Shown here: in pieces, positions 43,869-52,696 of the stretch
Position numbering within the stretch: the stretch's first letter is position 1
Layout of the letters: each line of letters starts with the position of its first letter
Origin: Streptomyces sp. DvalAA-43
Lineage (GTDB): Bacteria > Actinomycetota > Actinomycetes > Streptomycetales > Streptomycetaceae
Assembly: GCF_900091725.1 (NCBI RefSeq)
Contig: NZ_FMBW01000026.1
Location: forward strand, 1-64,000
Length of the DNA: 64,000 bases
Direction of reading: 5' to 3'
The notes under the pieces: generated by a model
Told to the model about the DNA's origin: nothing
Database searches by the model: none
Seen by the model: only the letters and a program-made list of their open reading frames with translations
Program-made: the position numbers and the translations under genes

Positions 43869-43945
43869 GGCGATCGCCTCTCCTACCAGGATGGACCCAC
43901 GACGGCGTTTTGGGACATGTGGACATCGGATCGAGGGGATCGTGC

Positions 43946-45076
43946 GTGAACGGCGCATCGTGGGAGGACCGCACAGGCCGCAGGTCGCGGGTCCGGGGCT
44001 CTTTGCTGGGCGGGGCGATCGGGGACGCGCTGGGAAATCCGGTGGAATTCCTGTCCCTGGCCGGTATCCGCCGTGCGCACGGTGAGCACGGCGTACAGGG
44101 ACTCCTCCCGGACGACGAGGGGGTCGTCGGACGGGTCACGGACGATACGCAGATGACCCTGTTCACGGCCGAAGGGCTGATCAGGGCCCATTCCCGGGCG
44201 GCGTCGAAGGGCGGTGGCACCGAGGACGGCGGCGCCGGAACCCGGATCGTACGGAACGCCTATCTGCGCTGGCTGGACACCCAGAACCACCCCGCGCCGC
44301 CGGCCCGCGGCGGCGACAACCCGGTGCGTACCGGCTGGCTCAGGCAACAGCCCTGGCTGTACGCACGCCGGGCCCCCGGAAACGCCTGCCTGACCGGGCT
44401 CGCGACCGGCCACGTTCCCGAACCGACCGGCCGGCTCGGTGACCCCGGGCCCGTCAACACCGGGTCCAAGGGGTGCGGCACGGTGATGCGGTCCGCCCCC
44501 TTCGGGCTGGTGGCGCAGGACGCCGAGGAGGGCTTCCGGCTCGCCTACTGGTGCGCGCAGATCACCCACGGTCACCCCACCGGCGCGTACGCGGCCGGGG
44601 CCTTCGCCGCGATCGTCGCGTACCTCCTGGAGGGCGACTCGACGGAGGGCGCCGTCCTGCGGGCGATGGAGCTGCTGCGCCGCCACCCGGGCCACGAGGA
44701 GACGACGGCGGCGCTGCGGGCCGCCGTCGACCTGGCCGCACAGGGCGCGCCGACCGGCGAGAAGGTGGAGACGCTGGGCGCGGGCTGGGTCGCCGAGGAG
44801 GCCCTCGCGATCGCCGTGTACTGCGCCCTCGTGCTGCCCGGCGCCGATCAGGTGGCCCGGTCACTGCTGCTCTCGGTCAACCACTCGGGCGACAGCGACT
44901 CCACGGGGGCGGTCTGCGGCAATCTGCTCGGCGCCCGCCACGGCGATGTGCGCCTTCCGCCGTCCTGGCTGGTGGCGACCGAGGGCCGGGCCGTGATCAC
45001 CGAGGTGGCCGACGATCTGTGCGTGGAGTTCGAGCACGCGGTCGGCTGGCCGGCCGACCGCTACCCGGCGTACTGA
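43946..45076 (+). CDS. ADP-ribosylglycohydrolase (DraG family)
   Basis: A 376-residue enzyme predicted to remove ADP-ribose from modified proteins, nucleic acids or small molecules. RGSLLGGAIGDALGNPVEF near the N-terminus, VTDDTQMTLFTAEGL (metal-binding Asp pair) and the C-terminal LLSVNHSGDSDSTGAVCGNLLGA form the di-magnesium site of the family. Full length. The GTG at 43946 follows GAGGGG by 7 nt. No ADP-ribosyltransferase is visible nearby, so its substrate is unknown. Confidence 0.92.
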   Translation: MNGASWEDRTGRRSRVRGSLLGGAIGDALGNPVEFLSLAGIRRAHGEHGVQGLLPDDEGVVGRVTDDTQMTLFTAEGLIRAHSRAASKGGGTEDGGAGTRIVRNAYLRWLDTQNHPAPPARGGDNPVRTGWLRQQPWLYARRAPGNACLTGLATGHVPEPTGRLGDPGPVNTGSKGCGTVMRSAPFGLVAQDAEEGFRLAYWCAQITHGHPTGAYAAGAFAAIVAYLLEGDSTEGAVLRAMELLRRHPGHEETTAALRAAVDLAAQGAPTGEKVETLGAGWVAEEALAIAVYCALVLPGADQVARSLLLSVNHSGDSDSTGAVCGNLLGARHGDVRLPPSWLVATEGRAVITEVADDLCVEFEHAVGWPADRYPAY

Positions 45077-45086
45077 CGGACGGCGG

Positions 45087-45105
45087 CCCGTCGCCGGGCG
45101 ACGGG
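45087..45105 (+). terminator. Hairpin after the ADP-ribosylglycohydrolase gene
   Basis: CCCGTCGC (45087-45094) pairs with GCGACGGG (45098-45105) around CGG, 11 nt after the stop. Confidence 0.55.
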
Positions 45106-45137
45106 GGCATCTCTGGTCAGTACGCCGGATGGTGACA

Positions 45138-45173
45138 GTGCGTCGGTCGGTGCGTCGGTCGATGCGTCAGCCG
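45138..45173. repeat. 12-bp tandem repeat at a convergent gene end
   Basis: GTGCGTCGGTCG occurs twice in tandem (45138-45149, 45150-45161) and a third copy, ATGCGTCAGCCG (45162-45173), contains the stop of the leftward phosphatase gene. Confidence 0.7.
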
Positions 45174-46261
45174 GTGAGCAGCTTGGTGCGCAGCGCCGCC
45201 ACCGTCGCGTCGTCGAGCCTGAGACCTTCGCGTACGTAGGTGCCGAAGTCGCCGTACAGGTGGTCCACCTCGTCGAACGCCGCGCGCAGCCAGCTCAGTT
45301 CGACGGCCTTCGGGTTGCCCAGGTAGTCGTTGCTGGCGAGGAAGTCCGCCTCGACGGTCTCGCGCGGGACGCCGAGCAGGGTGAGCAGGACGGCCGTGCT
45401 CCAGCCGGTGCGGTCCTTGCCCGAACTGCAGTGGTAGACCGTCGCGCCGGAGTCGTTGGTCGCGACGGCCGTGACCAGGTCGCGGAAGGCGTAGTCGGCG
45501 CCCACGAAGTTGACCATGAACGGGTAGCCGATGGACTGGCCGAGGTCGGACGAGCCGGAGAACAGTCCGGCCGCGATGGCCTCGGCCAGTGTCATCAGCG
45601 CCGAGTCGTGGAAGCGGATGCCGTGGTTGAGCGACACCACGTCGGCGACCTGGTACGTCACCCCGGCGGGCACCCGGTCCGGGTCGTCGTGCCGCTCCAC
45701 CGCGTTGCGCAGGTCCACGTCGAGGGTGAGGTGCTGGGAGAGGAGGCGCTGCTGCTCGGCGTCGGTGAGGCTGTTGAGCTTGTTGGAGCGGTAGACCAGA
45801 CCGGGGCGTACCCAGCGCCCGTCGGTGGTGCGGTAGCCACCGATGTCCCGGAAGTTGCGGGCGGAGTCGATCCCGAGCGAGCGTTCGGCGACGACGAGCG
45901 GGGAGCCGCTGTCCGGTACCAGCCGGAAGTACCAGCGCCCCGCCTCGGCGAGGGTTCCGGCGGGGACGGTCAGCGAGCCGGTGCCGGGGGCGGTGCCCAC
46001 CGGGGTGCCGGTGGTGGCGTCGGGGGAGGTGACGGCGGTGACGGTCACCGATCCGGCGGCGGAGGACCAGGAGAGCGTGTAGCCGCCGTCGGCGGAGCGC
46101 CGGGCGGTGGCCGCGGTGAACGGCACGGCGGCGGCCCGTACGGCCCCGGTGCTCGCCGCCGGTGCGCCGGAGGGGGTGGCGGCGAGGGCGGGCGGGACGA
46201 GGACCGTACCGGCGAGCAGGACGGCCGCGACGGCTGCCTGGGTGATGCGGTGCGTGCGCAT
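45167..46261 (-). CDS. Secreted tyrosine/dual-specificity phosphatase
   Basis: A 364-residue exported phosphatase. The N-terminus MRTHRITQAAVAAVLLAGTVL...ALAA is a Sec signal. After an Ig-like domain (about 45-130; fibronectin-like TLSWSSAAGSVTVTAV), the catalytic domain has NFRDIGGYRTTDGRWVRPGLVYRS typical of bacterial lipid/protein tyrosine phosphatases and the P-loop HCSSGKDRTGW with catalytic Cys and Arg. The start follows AGGAG. Phosphoinositide or phosphotyrosine substrates are possible. It follows an exported hydrolase gene on the same strand with a 40-bp gap. Confidence 0.9.
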   Translation of the reverse strand: MRTHRITQAAVAAVLLAGTVLVPPALAATPSGAPAASTGAVRAAAVPFTAATARRSADGGYTLSWSSAAGSVTVTAVTSPDATTGTPVGTAPGTGSLTVPAGTLAEAGRWYFRLVPDSGSPLVVAERSLGIDSARNFRDIGGYRTTDGRWVRPGLVYRSNKLNSLTDAEQQRLLSQHLTLDVDLRNAVERHDDPDRVPAGVTYQVADVVSLNHGIRFHDSALMTLAEAIAAGLFSGSSDLGQSIGYPFMVNFVGADYAFRDLVTAVATNDSGATVYHCSSGKDRTGWSTAVLLTLLGVPRETVEADFLASNDYLGNPKAVELSWLRAAFDEVDHLYGDFGTYVREGLRLDDATVAALRTKLLTG

Positions 46262-46301
46262 GGTGCTCCTTGTCTGCGTCCCTGTCGGGGTGTGGGGGGT
46301 G

Positions 46302-48293
46302 TCAGGAGGTGGGTGCGGCGGTGCACGGCGTGGTGCCGCAGACATTGATGACACGGCCGGTGGTCAGGAAGGTGGCCTTCTGCTGACGAGCGGCCGACGA
46401 GTTGCGGGGGTCCGCGTGCGGGTCGTGGCCGTACTGCGGCCCGGCGGGCGGGGTGTTGGTGAGCGGCGGGGTGGGTGTGCCGCTGTCCCACACGGTCATC
46501 GCGGAGCCCCGGTACGGCAGTTGTCCGGCGGCGACGGTCCCGATGCCCCAGTACGGGACGGTGTCCGGGCTGCGGCCCGGGGCGAGCGCGGGGGTGATCA
46601 GCCGGGCGCCGATGGTGCGTGCCTCCACCTCGGCCGCCGCGTTGGCGACCTGGTGGTCCCCGTACGCGATGTGCATCAGTACCTGGTGGCGGTCGGTGAG
46701 GTGGTTGGCGTACGCGTCGGTCTCGCCCCGGTCCCACACCATCTGGAACAGCTGGAGGACGATCTGCTGGCGCAGCTTGTCCGGGTAGGCGGCGTCCAGG
46801 ACCTGCTGGAACGGTGCGAAGTCGACGCTGCGGTTGAGGAGCAGGCCGTAGTTCATGCCGGTGACGCCGAGGACGCCGCGCCGGATGTCGGGCGAGGCGG
46901 CGACCAGGGCGCCGCCGAGGATGCCGCCCTGGCTGTTCCCGTCGTAGCCGATGCCGTGCCGGATGTCGACGAGCGGGCGGCCGTGCGCGTCGCGGAAGGC
47001 CGCGTCGGTGGTCAGTCCGTCGGTGTGGATCAGGGCGCGGGCGAGGAAGAGGGCGTTCAGCATGCCCTGTTCGGTGCGTTCCGGAACGGCGGGGAAGAGG
47101 TTCGGGTCGGCGAGGACGCCGAGCACCACGGGGATGTCCTCCTCGGCCATCCCGATCCAGTCCGTCGCGCAGAACGTGAAGTCGTGCTCCGCCGCCATCG
47201 CCTTGACGTTGCCCGCGCCGACCTCGGAGCGGCGGCCGAGGAGGCCGTGCCCGTAGAGGGCGGGGTGCGAGGGGGCGCGGAAGGCGGAGCGCGGTATCTC
47301 GCAGCGGAACATGGCGCTCTGGGTGCTCTGCGGGAGCCGTCGCGGCAGGCCGTCGGGGCCGCGGTGCAGTACGGAGCCGGGCGGGCCGCCCGGCAGGTCC
47401 AGATAGCCGGGCACGCTGATCCGGCCGGTCACCTCCCGGGCGATCCGGGGGTCCTGGTCGGCCGTGAAGTCGGTGACACCGGTGACGGCGAACGCGGGCG
47501 AACGGCCGCCGAGCCGACGGAACGCGTCGTCGCGGACGGTGCGGAGGTCGCCGGTGAGGCTGCGGGTGCTCGCGACGGTGAAGTCCCAGGCGAGGTACAG
47601 CCCTTCGGACCGCACTCCGGCCCGGTGCAGGGCCCTGAGGGCCGGGCGCAGCCGTTGCTGCCGGGTGTGCAGCGGATCTCCGGCGGGCAGCGGTTTCCCG
47701 GCGACGGCGGCGAACGGCGTGGCGGCCGGGATCGGGTGCCCCGCGCCGTCCTTGAGGTGTCTCAGGGCGACGGCGTAGTGGTGGCCGTCGCGGAGGTTGC
47801 GTGCGGGGTGGATCAGCAGGGCCCGGCGCGCGGGGTCGGTGGCGTTGGCGTCCGCCTCGGCCCAGTACGGCCACCGCTCCCCGGTCCGGGTGTCCAGCAG
47901 TACGACGGGGGCGTCCGGGGCGAGGGAGCGGCCGATGTCGGTGAGCGGGGCGGTGCCGGTCGCCGCCGGGTCGAGGCCGGGGACGTGCGCGATCAGCGTC
48001 GAGCCGGGGGAGAAGCCGTCGGACCGGTTCCAGGCCGTCGGGTCGACGGGGCGGCCGGTCGCGGCGTGCGGCAGCGTGGTGGCGCCGAAGGACACCCGGC
48101 GGCCGGTGTCGGTGGCCGGGTCGGGCCGGGTGTACCAGTCGTTCGGGAACGGCAGCAGGCACTCGGCGGGGGCCAGCGGGTCGCAGCCGGACCCGGACTC
48201 CCCGGCGGCCCGCGCCGCGGGGGAGTCCGGGACGAGCACGGCGGCGGCGCAGAGCGCCGCCGCCGTCAGCCCGCGCAGCAGGCGGTGTCGCAC
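46302..48293 (-). CDS. Secreted serine hydrolase (lipase/esterase-like)
   Basis: A 663-residue exported protein with signal MRHRLLRGLTAAALCAAAVL...ARAA. GYDGNSQGGILGGAL contains the nucleophile elbow G-N-S-Q-G, fitting an alpha/beta-hydrolase Ser; YGHGLLGRRSEV looks like the oxyanion HG region; HIAYGDHQVANAAAEVEAR near the C-terminus could supply the acid and His. The early part (LLPFPNDWYTRPDPATDTGRR) resembles the lipase-N-like domain of some secreted Bacteroidetes and actinobacterial lipases. Substrate unknown. It ends 40 bp before the phosphatase start and begins 7 bp after the SGNH gene stop, suggesting one operon. Confidence 0.8.
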   Translation of the reverse strand: MRHRLLRGLTAAALCAAAVLVPDSPAARAAGESGSGCDPLAPAECLLPFPNDWYTRPDPATDTGRRVSFGATTLPHAATGRPVDPTAWNRSDGFSPGSTLIAHVPGLDPAATGTAPLTDIGRSLAPDAPVVLLDTRTGERWPYWAEADANATDPARRALLIHPARNLRDGHHYAVALRHLKDGAGHPIPAATPFAAVAGKPLPAGDPLHTRQQRLRPALRALHRAGVRSEGLYLAWDFTVASTRSLTGDLRTVRDDAFRRLGGRSPAFAVTGVTDFTADQDPRIAREVTGRISVPGYLDLPGGPPGSVLHRGPDGLPRRLPQSTQSAMFRCEIPRSAFRAPSHPALYGHGLLGRRSEVGAGNVKAMAAEHDFTFCATDWIGMAEEDIPVVLGVLADPNLFPAVPERTEQGMLNALFLARALIHTDGLTTDAAFRDAHGRPLVDIRHGIGYDGNSQGGILGGALVAASPDIRRGVLGVTGMNYGLLLNRSVDFAPFQQVLDAAYPDKLRQQIVLQLFQMVWDRGETDAYANHLTDRHQVLMHIAYGDHQVANAAAEVEARTIGARLITPALAPGRSPDTVPYWGIGTVAAGQLPYRGSAMTVWDSGTPTPPLTNTPPAGPQYGHDPHADPRNSSAARQQKATFLTTGRVINVCGTTPCTAAPTS

Positions 48294-48299
48294 CTCCGG

Positions 48300-49202
48300 T
48301 CAGCTCCCCTGGAGGTGGGCACCGATGAGGGCGGCGTAGTTCTCCTCACCGTTCCGGTTGGGGTGCAGCGGGGCGGCGGCCGCGGTCGGCACGTAGCCCT
48401 CGACCCACTTGTCCGACGGGGCCTGGCAGGAGTCGTGGCCCTTGCTGGGCGTGGCGAGATCGATGTACTCGGCGCCGTGCGCGGCGCTCTGCTCGGCGAT
48501 CACCGTGTTCATCCGGTCGACGCTGCCCTGGAGGAAGTCGGCGTCCACAGGGAGGACCGGCTGGAGCGGCCAGCAGCCGCCGGGCTTGATGTACAGCCCG
48601 TACCCCGTGACGATCACCCGGGCGTGCGGCGAACGCTGGTGGATCGAGTCCAGTACGACGCCCAGCTTCGGCGCGAACTCGGCGATGCGCTGACCCACCT
48701 GGTCCACGCCGCCCTCGTTGTACTTCTCCTTGCACGGGGTGGCGTTCGGGTCGAGGGTGGTGCACTTCTGCGCGATGCCGACCAGGCCGGTGTCGTTGCC
48801 GCCGATGGTCAGCGTCACCAGGTCGGTGTCCGGGCGCAGCGCGTCGAACTGGGGCGGTGCCGAACCCATCGGGATGTCCAGCAGCGACAGCGACTGCTTC
48901 TCGGTCATGTGCTTGGACGCGGCGCCGCTGCAGGTGACGTCGCGCAGTGACGCGCCGAGGCGCGAGGCGAGTTCGTGGGCGTAGTTGTGTGTCGAGCGGC
49001 CGCAGGCCACCGGCCCGGTGATGTCCGGGATGAGCGGCCCGGAGGCCATGGAGTCGCCGAGCGCGACATAGGAGGTGGCGCCGTCCTCGGTGGCGGCGGA
49101 TGCCGGAACCGCGCCGGTTCCCACCGCCAGACCGGTCAGGGCGAGCGCGCCCACGATGGTCCTGACGGATCGACAGAAACCCTTGTGCTGCGGCAGGTTC
49201 AC
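48300..49202 (-). CDS. Secreted SGNH/GDSL lipase-esterase
   Basis: A 300-residue exported hydrolase related to Streptomyces SGNH lipases. Signal: FCRSVRTIVGALALTGLAVGTGA...ASAA. Block I is YVALGDSMASG with the nucleophile Ser, block III is TIGGNDTG (oxyanion Asn), and the C-terminal LHPNRNGEENYA supplies the catalytic His. Six Cys suggest disulfides. The GTG at 49202 is chosen because GGAGGA precedes it; the upstream ATGs lie at the divergent regulator start. First gene of a leftward secreted-enzyme cluster. Confidence 0.9.
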   Translation of the reverse strand: MNLPQHKGFCRSVRTIVGALALTGLAVGTGAVPASAATEDGATSYVALGDSMASGPLIPDITGPVACGRSTHNYAHELASRLGASLRDVTCSGAASKHMTEKQSLSLLDIPMGSAPPQFDALRPDTDLVTLTIGGNDTGLVGIAQKCTTLDPNATPCKEKYNEGGVDQVGQRIAEFAPKLGVVLDSIHQRSPHARVIVTGYGLYIKPGGCWPLQPVLPVDADFLQGSVDRMNTVIAEQSAAHGAEYIDLATPSKGHDSCQAPSDKWVEGYVPTAAAAPLHPNRNGEENYAALIGAHLQGS

Positions 49203-49317
49203 GGAATCCTCCGACGGTGGGGGGCGGGACGTGGGATGGCGTGTGACGCCGGTCATCATGCAGACTCAAGTGCCGTCGTTTAACTGGTGGGTAACGCAGA
49301 CTTCCGCGGGGGACCTT

Positions 49318-50604
49318 GTGACGCGTGACAAGCGGCCGCTCGTCAGCACGGGGGAGCACGGTGTCCCGGCGGGGCCGGAGGGCCGGCCGCTGACCATCGG
49401 CGGGCGTCCGGCGGCCGCGTATCTGCGCGCCCGGGTCCCCGCCCTGACCGGCCGTGTCGTCGCCCGGCTCCTGGCTGATCTGCCGGTCTACGCCGATCTG
49501 CCGCACGAGGAGATCTCCGGCGACATCGCCGACATCGTCCAGCACAATCTGCGGCTCTTCGCGGACGTCGTCGAGCACCGCCGCCCCGCCACGGACGCCG
49601 AACTCGCGCAGCAGCGCGACTCGGCGGCCCAGCGCGCCGAGGAGGGTGTGCCGCTGGACGCCATCCTCACCGCCTACCAGGTCGGCACGGCGATGTGCTG
49701 GCAGGAGACCGCCGAGGGGGCGCTGCCCGGCGATCTCCCCACCGTCCTGGAGATCATGGACCGCATCATGGTCCTCCAGCAGCAGCTGACGTCCGCCGTC
49801 AGCAGCGCCTACCTGGAGGCCCGGCAGATCCTCGACAGCCAGGAACACGGCGGCCGGCACGCCCTGATGGCCGCCCTGCTGACCGGCGAACCCCTGGACC
49901 GCTTCACCCACCGCACCGGACTGCGCCCCGCCGCCCGCTATCTGACCATGACGCTCGCGCTGGCCCCGCACCCCGACGAACTCGGCCAGTCACCGGGGCC
50001 GGGCTCGGGCATCGCGGCCCGGCGCAAGATCCGCCGCGTCCGCACGGCGCTCGACCACTTCGCCGGTACGCCGGCGCTCACCGCCCTCGACGCCTCCGGC
50101 GGCACGGTGCTGCTGCCCGCCGCCGAGCCACCGCCGCCGTGGCACGGGCCGGGCGGTCTGTGCGCGCTGATCGAGGAGGCGGCCCGTGCGGCCGGTGTGC
50201 CCATCACGGCCGCCGCGGAGACCGCGGAACCGGAGGCGGTACCGGCCGCCGTGGCCCGTAACGCCGAGATCGTCGATCTGGTCGCCCGTACCGGACGGCC
50301 TCCCGGCCTCTACCGGCTGGCCGATGTCCTGCTGGAGTACCAGCTCAGCCGGCCCAGCGAGGCCCTGCACGGGCTGGCGCAGCTGCTGAGGCCGCTGGAG
50401 GTGAAGCCGGAGCTGCTGCGCACCCTGGAGACCTATCTCGAACTGGGCCTGGACCGGCGGGCCACCGCGGCCGCGCTGCACATCCACCCCAACACCGTCG
50501 ACTACCGCATTCGCCGCATCGACCGGCTGACCGGCCTCTCCCCGGCCCGCCCGGCCGATCTCCAGCACATCAGCGCGGCACTGGTGGCCCGTCGCTCGGT
50601 GTGA
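49318..50604 (+). CDS. PucR/CdaR-type HTH regulator
   Basis: A 428-residue regulator with a RsbT-like/GGDEF-related middle region (about 60-330; LADLPVYADLPHEEISGDIADIVQHNL, ILTAYQVGTAMCWQE, LIEEAARAAGVPITAAAET) and a C-terminal PucR helix-turn-helix (LLRTLETYLELGLDRRATAAALHIHPNTVDYRIRRIDRLTG, at about 370-410). The GTG at 49318 follows GGGGGA; an ATG at 49258 is possible but overlaps the divergent SGNH promoter. Divergent position suggests it controls the secreted hydrolases. The inducer is unknown. Confidence 0.88.
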   Translation: MTRDKRPLVSTGEHGVPAGPEGRPLTIGGRPAAAYLRARVPALTGRVVARLLADLPVYADLPHEEISGDIADIVQHNLRLFADVVEHRRPATDAELAQQRDSAAQRAEEGVPLDAILTAYQVGTAMCWQETAEGALPGDLPTVLEIMDRIMVLQQQLTSAVSSAYLEARQILDSQEHGGRHALMAALLTGEPLDRFTHRTGLRPAARYLTMTLALAPHPDELGQSPGPGSGIAARRKIRRVRTALDHFAGTPALTALDASGGTVLLPAAEPPPPWHGPGGLCALIEEAARAAGVPITAAAETAEPEAVPAAVARNAEIVDLVARTGRPPGLYRLADVLLEYQLSRPSEALHGLAQLLRPLEVKPELLRTLETYLELGLDRRATAAALHIHPNTVDYRIRRIDRLTGLSPARPADLQHISAALVARRSV

Positions 50605-50818
50605 ACGCGCAACGGCGACCGGCGGCCGGAGGAATTCGCGTCCGGAACCGCCGTCAACGGCCGTTCGTCCGGCCGTGCGTGAGCGGACAACTGGTGCGTG
50701 AGGGTTGTCCGGGGGACGGGGCCCGGGGCGATCACGCCCGACGGCTGCGCGGTCGGGCGGATGACGGCACCTGGACGCGCGCCGTGCTCCGGTGAGCGGC
50801 CGGGGGCGCTCCGCCCGG

Positions 50819-51163
50819 TCAGTGGACCGTGCTGAAGCTGCGCCAGGGCAGGGCGGAGCCCGCGTTGACATCGGTGAACGACCTCGCGAGGTACGTCGTG
50901 CCCGGACCGGTGCAGTCGGGGGTGCGGTACAGGATGATGTCGACCAGGGTGCCGTTGTTCACCTCCTTGGCGCCCGCGGGGGCGAGCCGGTGGCAGCCCT
51001 TCACGGGCGGGCTCTGGACCGTGATCACGGCGTCCCGCTCCGTCGTGTAGATGACCGGCCCGACCGCGGTCCGGCCGAGGCCGGAGCAGCCGGCGACGGT
51101 GAGGGTCAGGAGCGCGGTCCCGGCTGCGATGCCGAGGCGGCGTCGGTGGGCGATCACGGGCAT
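50819..51163 (-). CDS. Small secreted lipoprotein
   Basis: A 114-residue protein. RRRLGIAAGTALLTLTVAGC is a lipoprotein signal with the lipidated Cys at about 26. The mature domain of about 88 residues (VITVQSPPVKGCHRLAPAGAKEVNNGT...RTPDCTGPGTTYLARSFTD) has two further Cys and resembles small beta-sheet secreted domains; I do not recognise a family. The start at 51163 is taken from the signal peptide, with GAGGAC upstream. Confidence 0.75.
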   Translation of the reverse strand: MPVIAHRRRLGIAAGTALLTLTVAGCSGLGRTAVGPVIYTTERDAVITVQSPPVKGCHRLAPAGAKEVNNGTLVDIILYRTPDCTGPGTTYLARSFTDVNAGSALPWRSFSTVH

Positions 51164-51350
51164 GGGCGGGTCCTCGTCTGTCTCGTCCGGTGTCTCGTCG
51201 GGCCCGTCGCACCGGCACCGGTGCCGGGCGGGCCGCGGAGTACGTACGGAGTACGTGCTGACGCTGGTCACCCTGCCCGCTCCCCGGCGCCCCGGCATCC
51301 GGTGCGCGGCCGGGCGGGGGAGGCCCCGGGCGCCGGGAGACCGGGCCGTG

Positions 51351-51380
51351 TTCATATCTGTTCATATCGGGCATATCGTG
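51351..51380. repeat. Phased CATATC repeats upstream of slipin gene
   Basis: TTCATATCTG (51351-51360) and TTCATATCGG (51361-51370) are direct 10-bp repeats, followed by GCATATCGTG (51371-51380). The three CATATC cores begin at 51353, 51363 and 51372, close to one helical turn apart, 66-95 bp before the slipin ATG. Confidence 0.65.
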
Positions 51381-51445
51381 GTAGGGGCGAGTGATTCATT
51401 CGCCACAGGAAGACCCAGGCAGTTTCCGGCTTTCAGGGGGCCACC

Positions 51446-52513
51446 ATGGTCCAGGAGCTCGTGATCGCGATAGTGGCGGCGGTGGCGGCATGCGCGCTGT
51501 ACACGGCGGCGGCGGCCAAGGTCGTCAAGCAGTACGAGCGGGGCGTCGTGCTGCGGCTCGGCAGGCTCCGCAACGACGTACGGGGGCCCGGCTTCACCAT
51601 GGTGCTCCCGGGCGTCGAGCGGCTGCGCAAGGTCAACATGCAGATCGTGACGATGCCGGTCCCGGCCCAGGACGGGATCACCCGGGACAACGTGACGGTG
51701 CGGGTGGACGCGGTCATCTACTTCAAGGTCGTCGACGCGGCGAGTGCCGTGATCCAGGTGGAGGACTACCGGTTCGCGGTGTCGCAGATGGCGCAGACCT
51801 CGCTGCGGTCGATCATCGGCAAGAGCGATCTGGACGATCTGCTGTCCAACCGCGAGAAGCTGAACCAGGGCCTTGAGCTGATGATCGACAGCCCCGCGGT
51901 GGGTTGGGGCGTGCAGATCGACCGGGTGGAGATCAAGGACGTGTCGCTGCCGGAGACGATGAAGCGCTCCATGGCCCGCCAGGCCGAGGCCGACCGTGAG
52001 CGGCGTGCCCGGGTCATCAACGCGGACGCCGAACTCCAGGCGTCGAAGAAGCTCGCCGAGGCGGCGAAGGAGATGTCCTCCCAGCCGGCCGCGCTCCAGC
52101 TGCGTCTGTTGCAGACGGTGGTGGCGGTCGCGGCGGAGAAGAACTCCACGCTGGTGCTGCCGTTCCCGGTGGAGCTGCTCCGCTTCCTGGAGCGGGCGCA
52201 GCAGCCCGTACAACAGCAGCAGCTCGGGCAGCGGCCCGTACCGCAGGAGCCCGTGCAGCAGCCCGCACAGCAGCAGTCCGTGCGGCAGCAGGCGGCGGAG
52301 CCGCCGCAGGCGGTCCGGGCGCAGCAGTCGACGCAGCAGCTCCACGCGCAGGCGCCCCGCCCCGCACCACGGCCGCGCCCCGGACCGGCCCGGCGCCCGG
52401 CACCGGCTCCGTCGCAGCAGACGGCGGCGGCACCCGCGCCCATGCCCGCGCCCCCGGCCGCTGCTCCGGTGCGGCCCTCCCGCCCGAGTGCGAAGCCGCT
52501 GGCCAAGCACTGA
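51446..52513 (+). CDS. Slipin/stomatin-like SPFH protein
   Basis: A 355-residue membrane-associated scaffold. Residues 4-25 are a membrane hairpin/anchor; the SPFH domain (about 28-210) has VKQYERGVVLRLGRLRNDVRGPGFTMVLPGVERLRKVN, the slipin motif MPVPAQDGITRDNVTVRVDAVIYFKV and DLLSNREKLN. SPFH proteins organise lipid microdomains. After about residue 245 there is an unusual Gln/Pro/Ala-rich tail of about 105 residues (VQQQQLGQRPVPQEPVQQPAQQ), probably disordered. Usually slipins are paired with a NfeD protein; none is adjacent. The ATG follows GGGGGCC. Confidence 0.9.
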   Translation: MVQELVIAIVAAVAACALYTAAAAKVVKQYERGVVLRLGRLRNDVRGPGFTMVLPGVERLRKVNMQIVTMPVPAQDGITRDNVTVRVDAVIYFKVVDAASAVIQVEDYRFAVSQMAQTSLRSIIGKSDLDDLLSNREKLNQGLELMIDSPAVGWGVQIDRVEIKDVSLPETMKRSMARQAEADRERRARVINADAELQASKKLAEAAKEMSSQPAALQLRLLQTVVAVAAEKNSTLVLPFPVELLRFLERAQQPVQQQQLGQRPVPQEPVQQPAQQQSVRQQAAEPPQAVRAQQSTQQLHAQAPRPAPRPRPGPARRPAPAPSQQTAAAPAPMPAPPAAAPVRPSRPSAKPLAKH

Positions 52514-52538
52514 ACCGGACCGTCCGTCCGGCGTTCCC

Positions 52539-52569
52539 CGCCTCGGCCCGGCAAGCCCGGACCGAGGCG
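52539..52569 (+). terminator. Hairpin after the slipin gene
   Basis: CGCCTCGG (52539-52546) pairs with CCGAGGCG (52562-52569), with a further inner CCGG/CCGG helix, 26 nt after the stop. Confidence 0.6.
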
Positions 52570-52696
52570 TTCCATATCGTGCCTGACCTGCTGAAATGCA
52601 GCCGCGCGACCGGTTGTCAGACCCCCCGCCTAGACTCGCAGGAGTCATGAGGAACAAGGCGATCACGAGGATCAGGGCGGGAGGGGAGCGGGACCG

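Noticed and set aside
43910-43945. Upstream TTG start for the ADP-ribosylglycohydrolase
   Set aside because: No ribosome site; the GTG at 43946 has GAGGGG 7 nt upstream.
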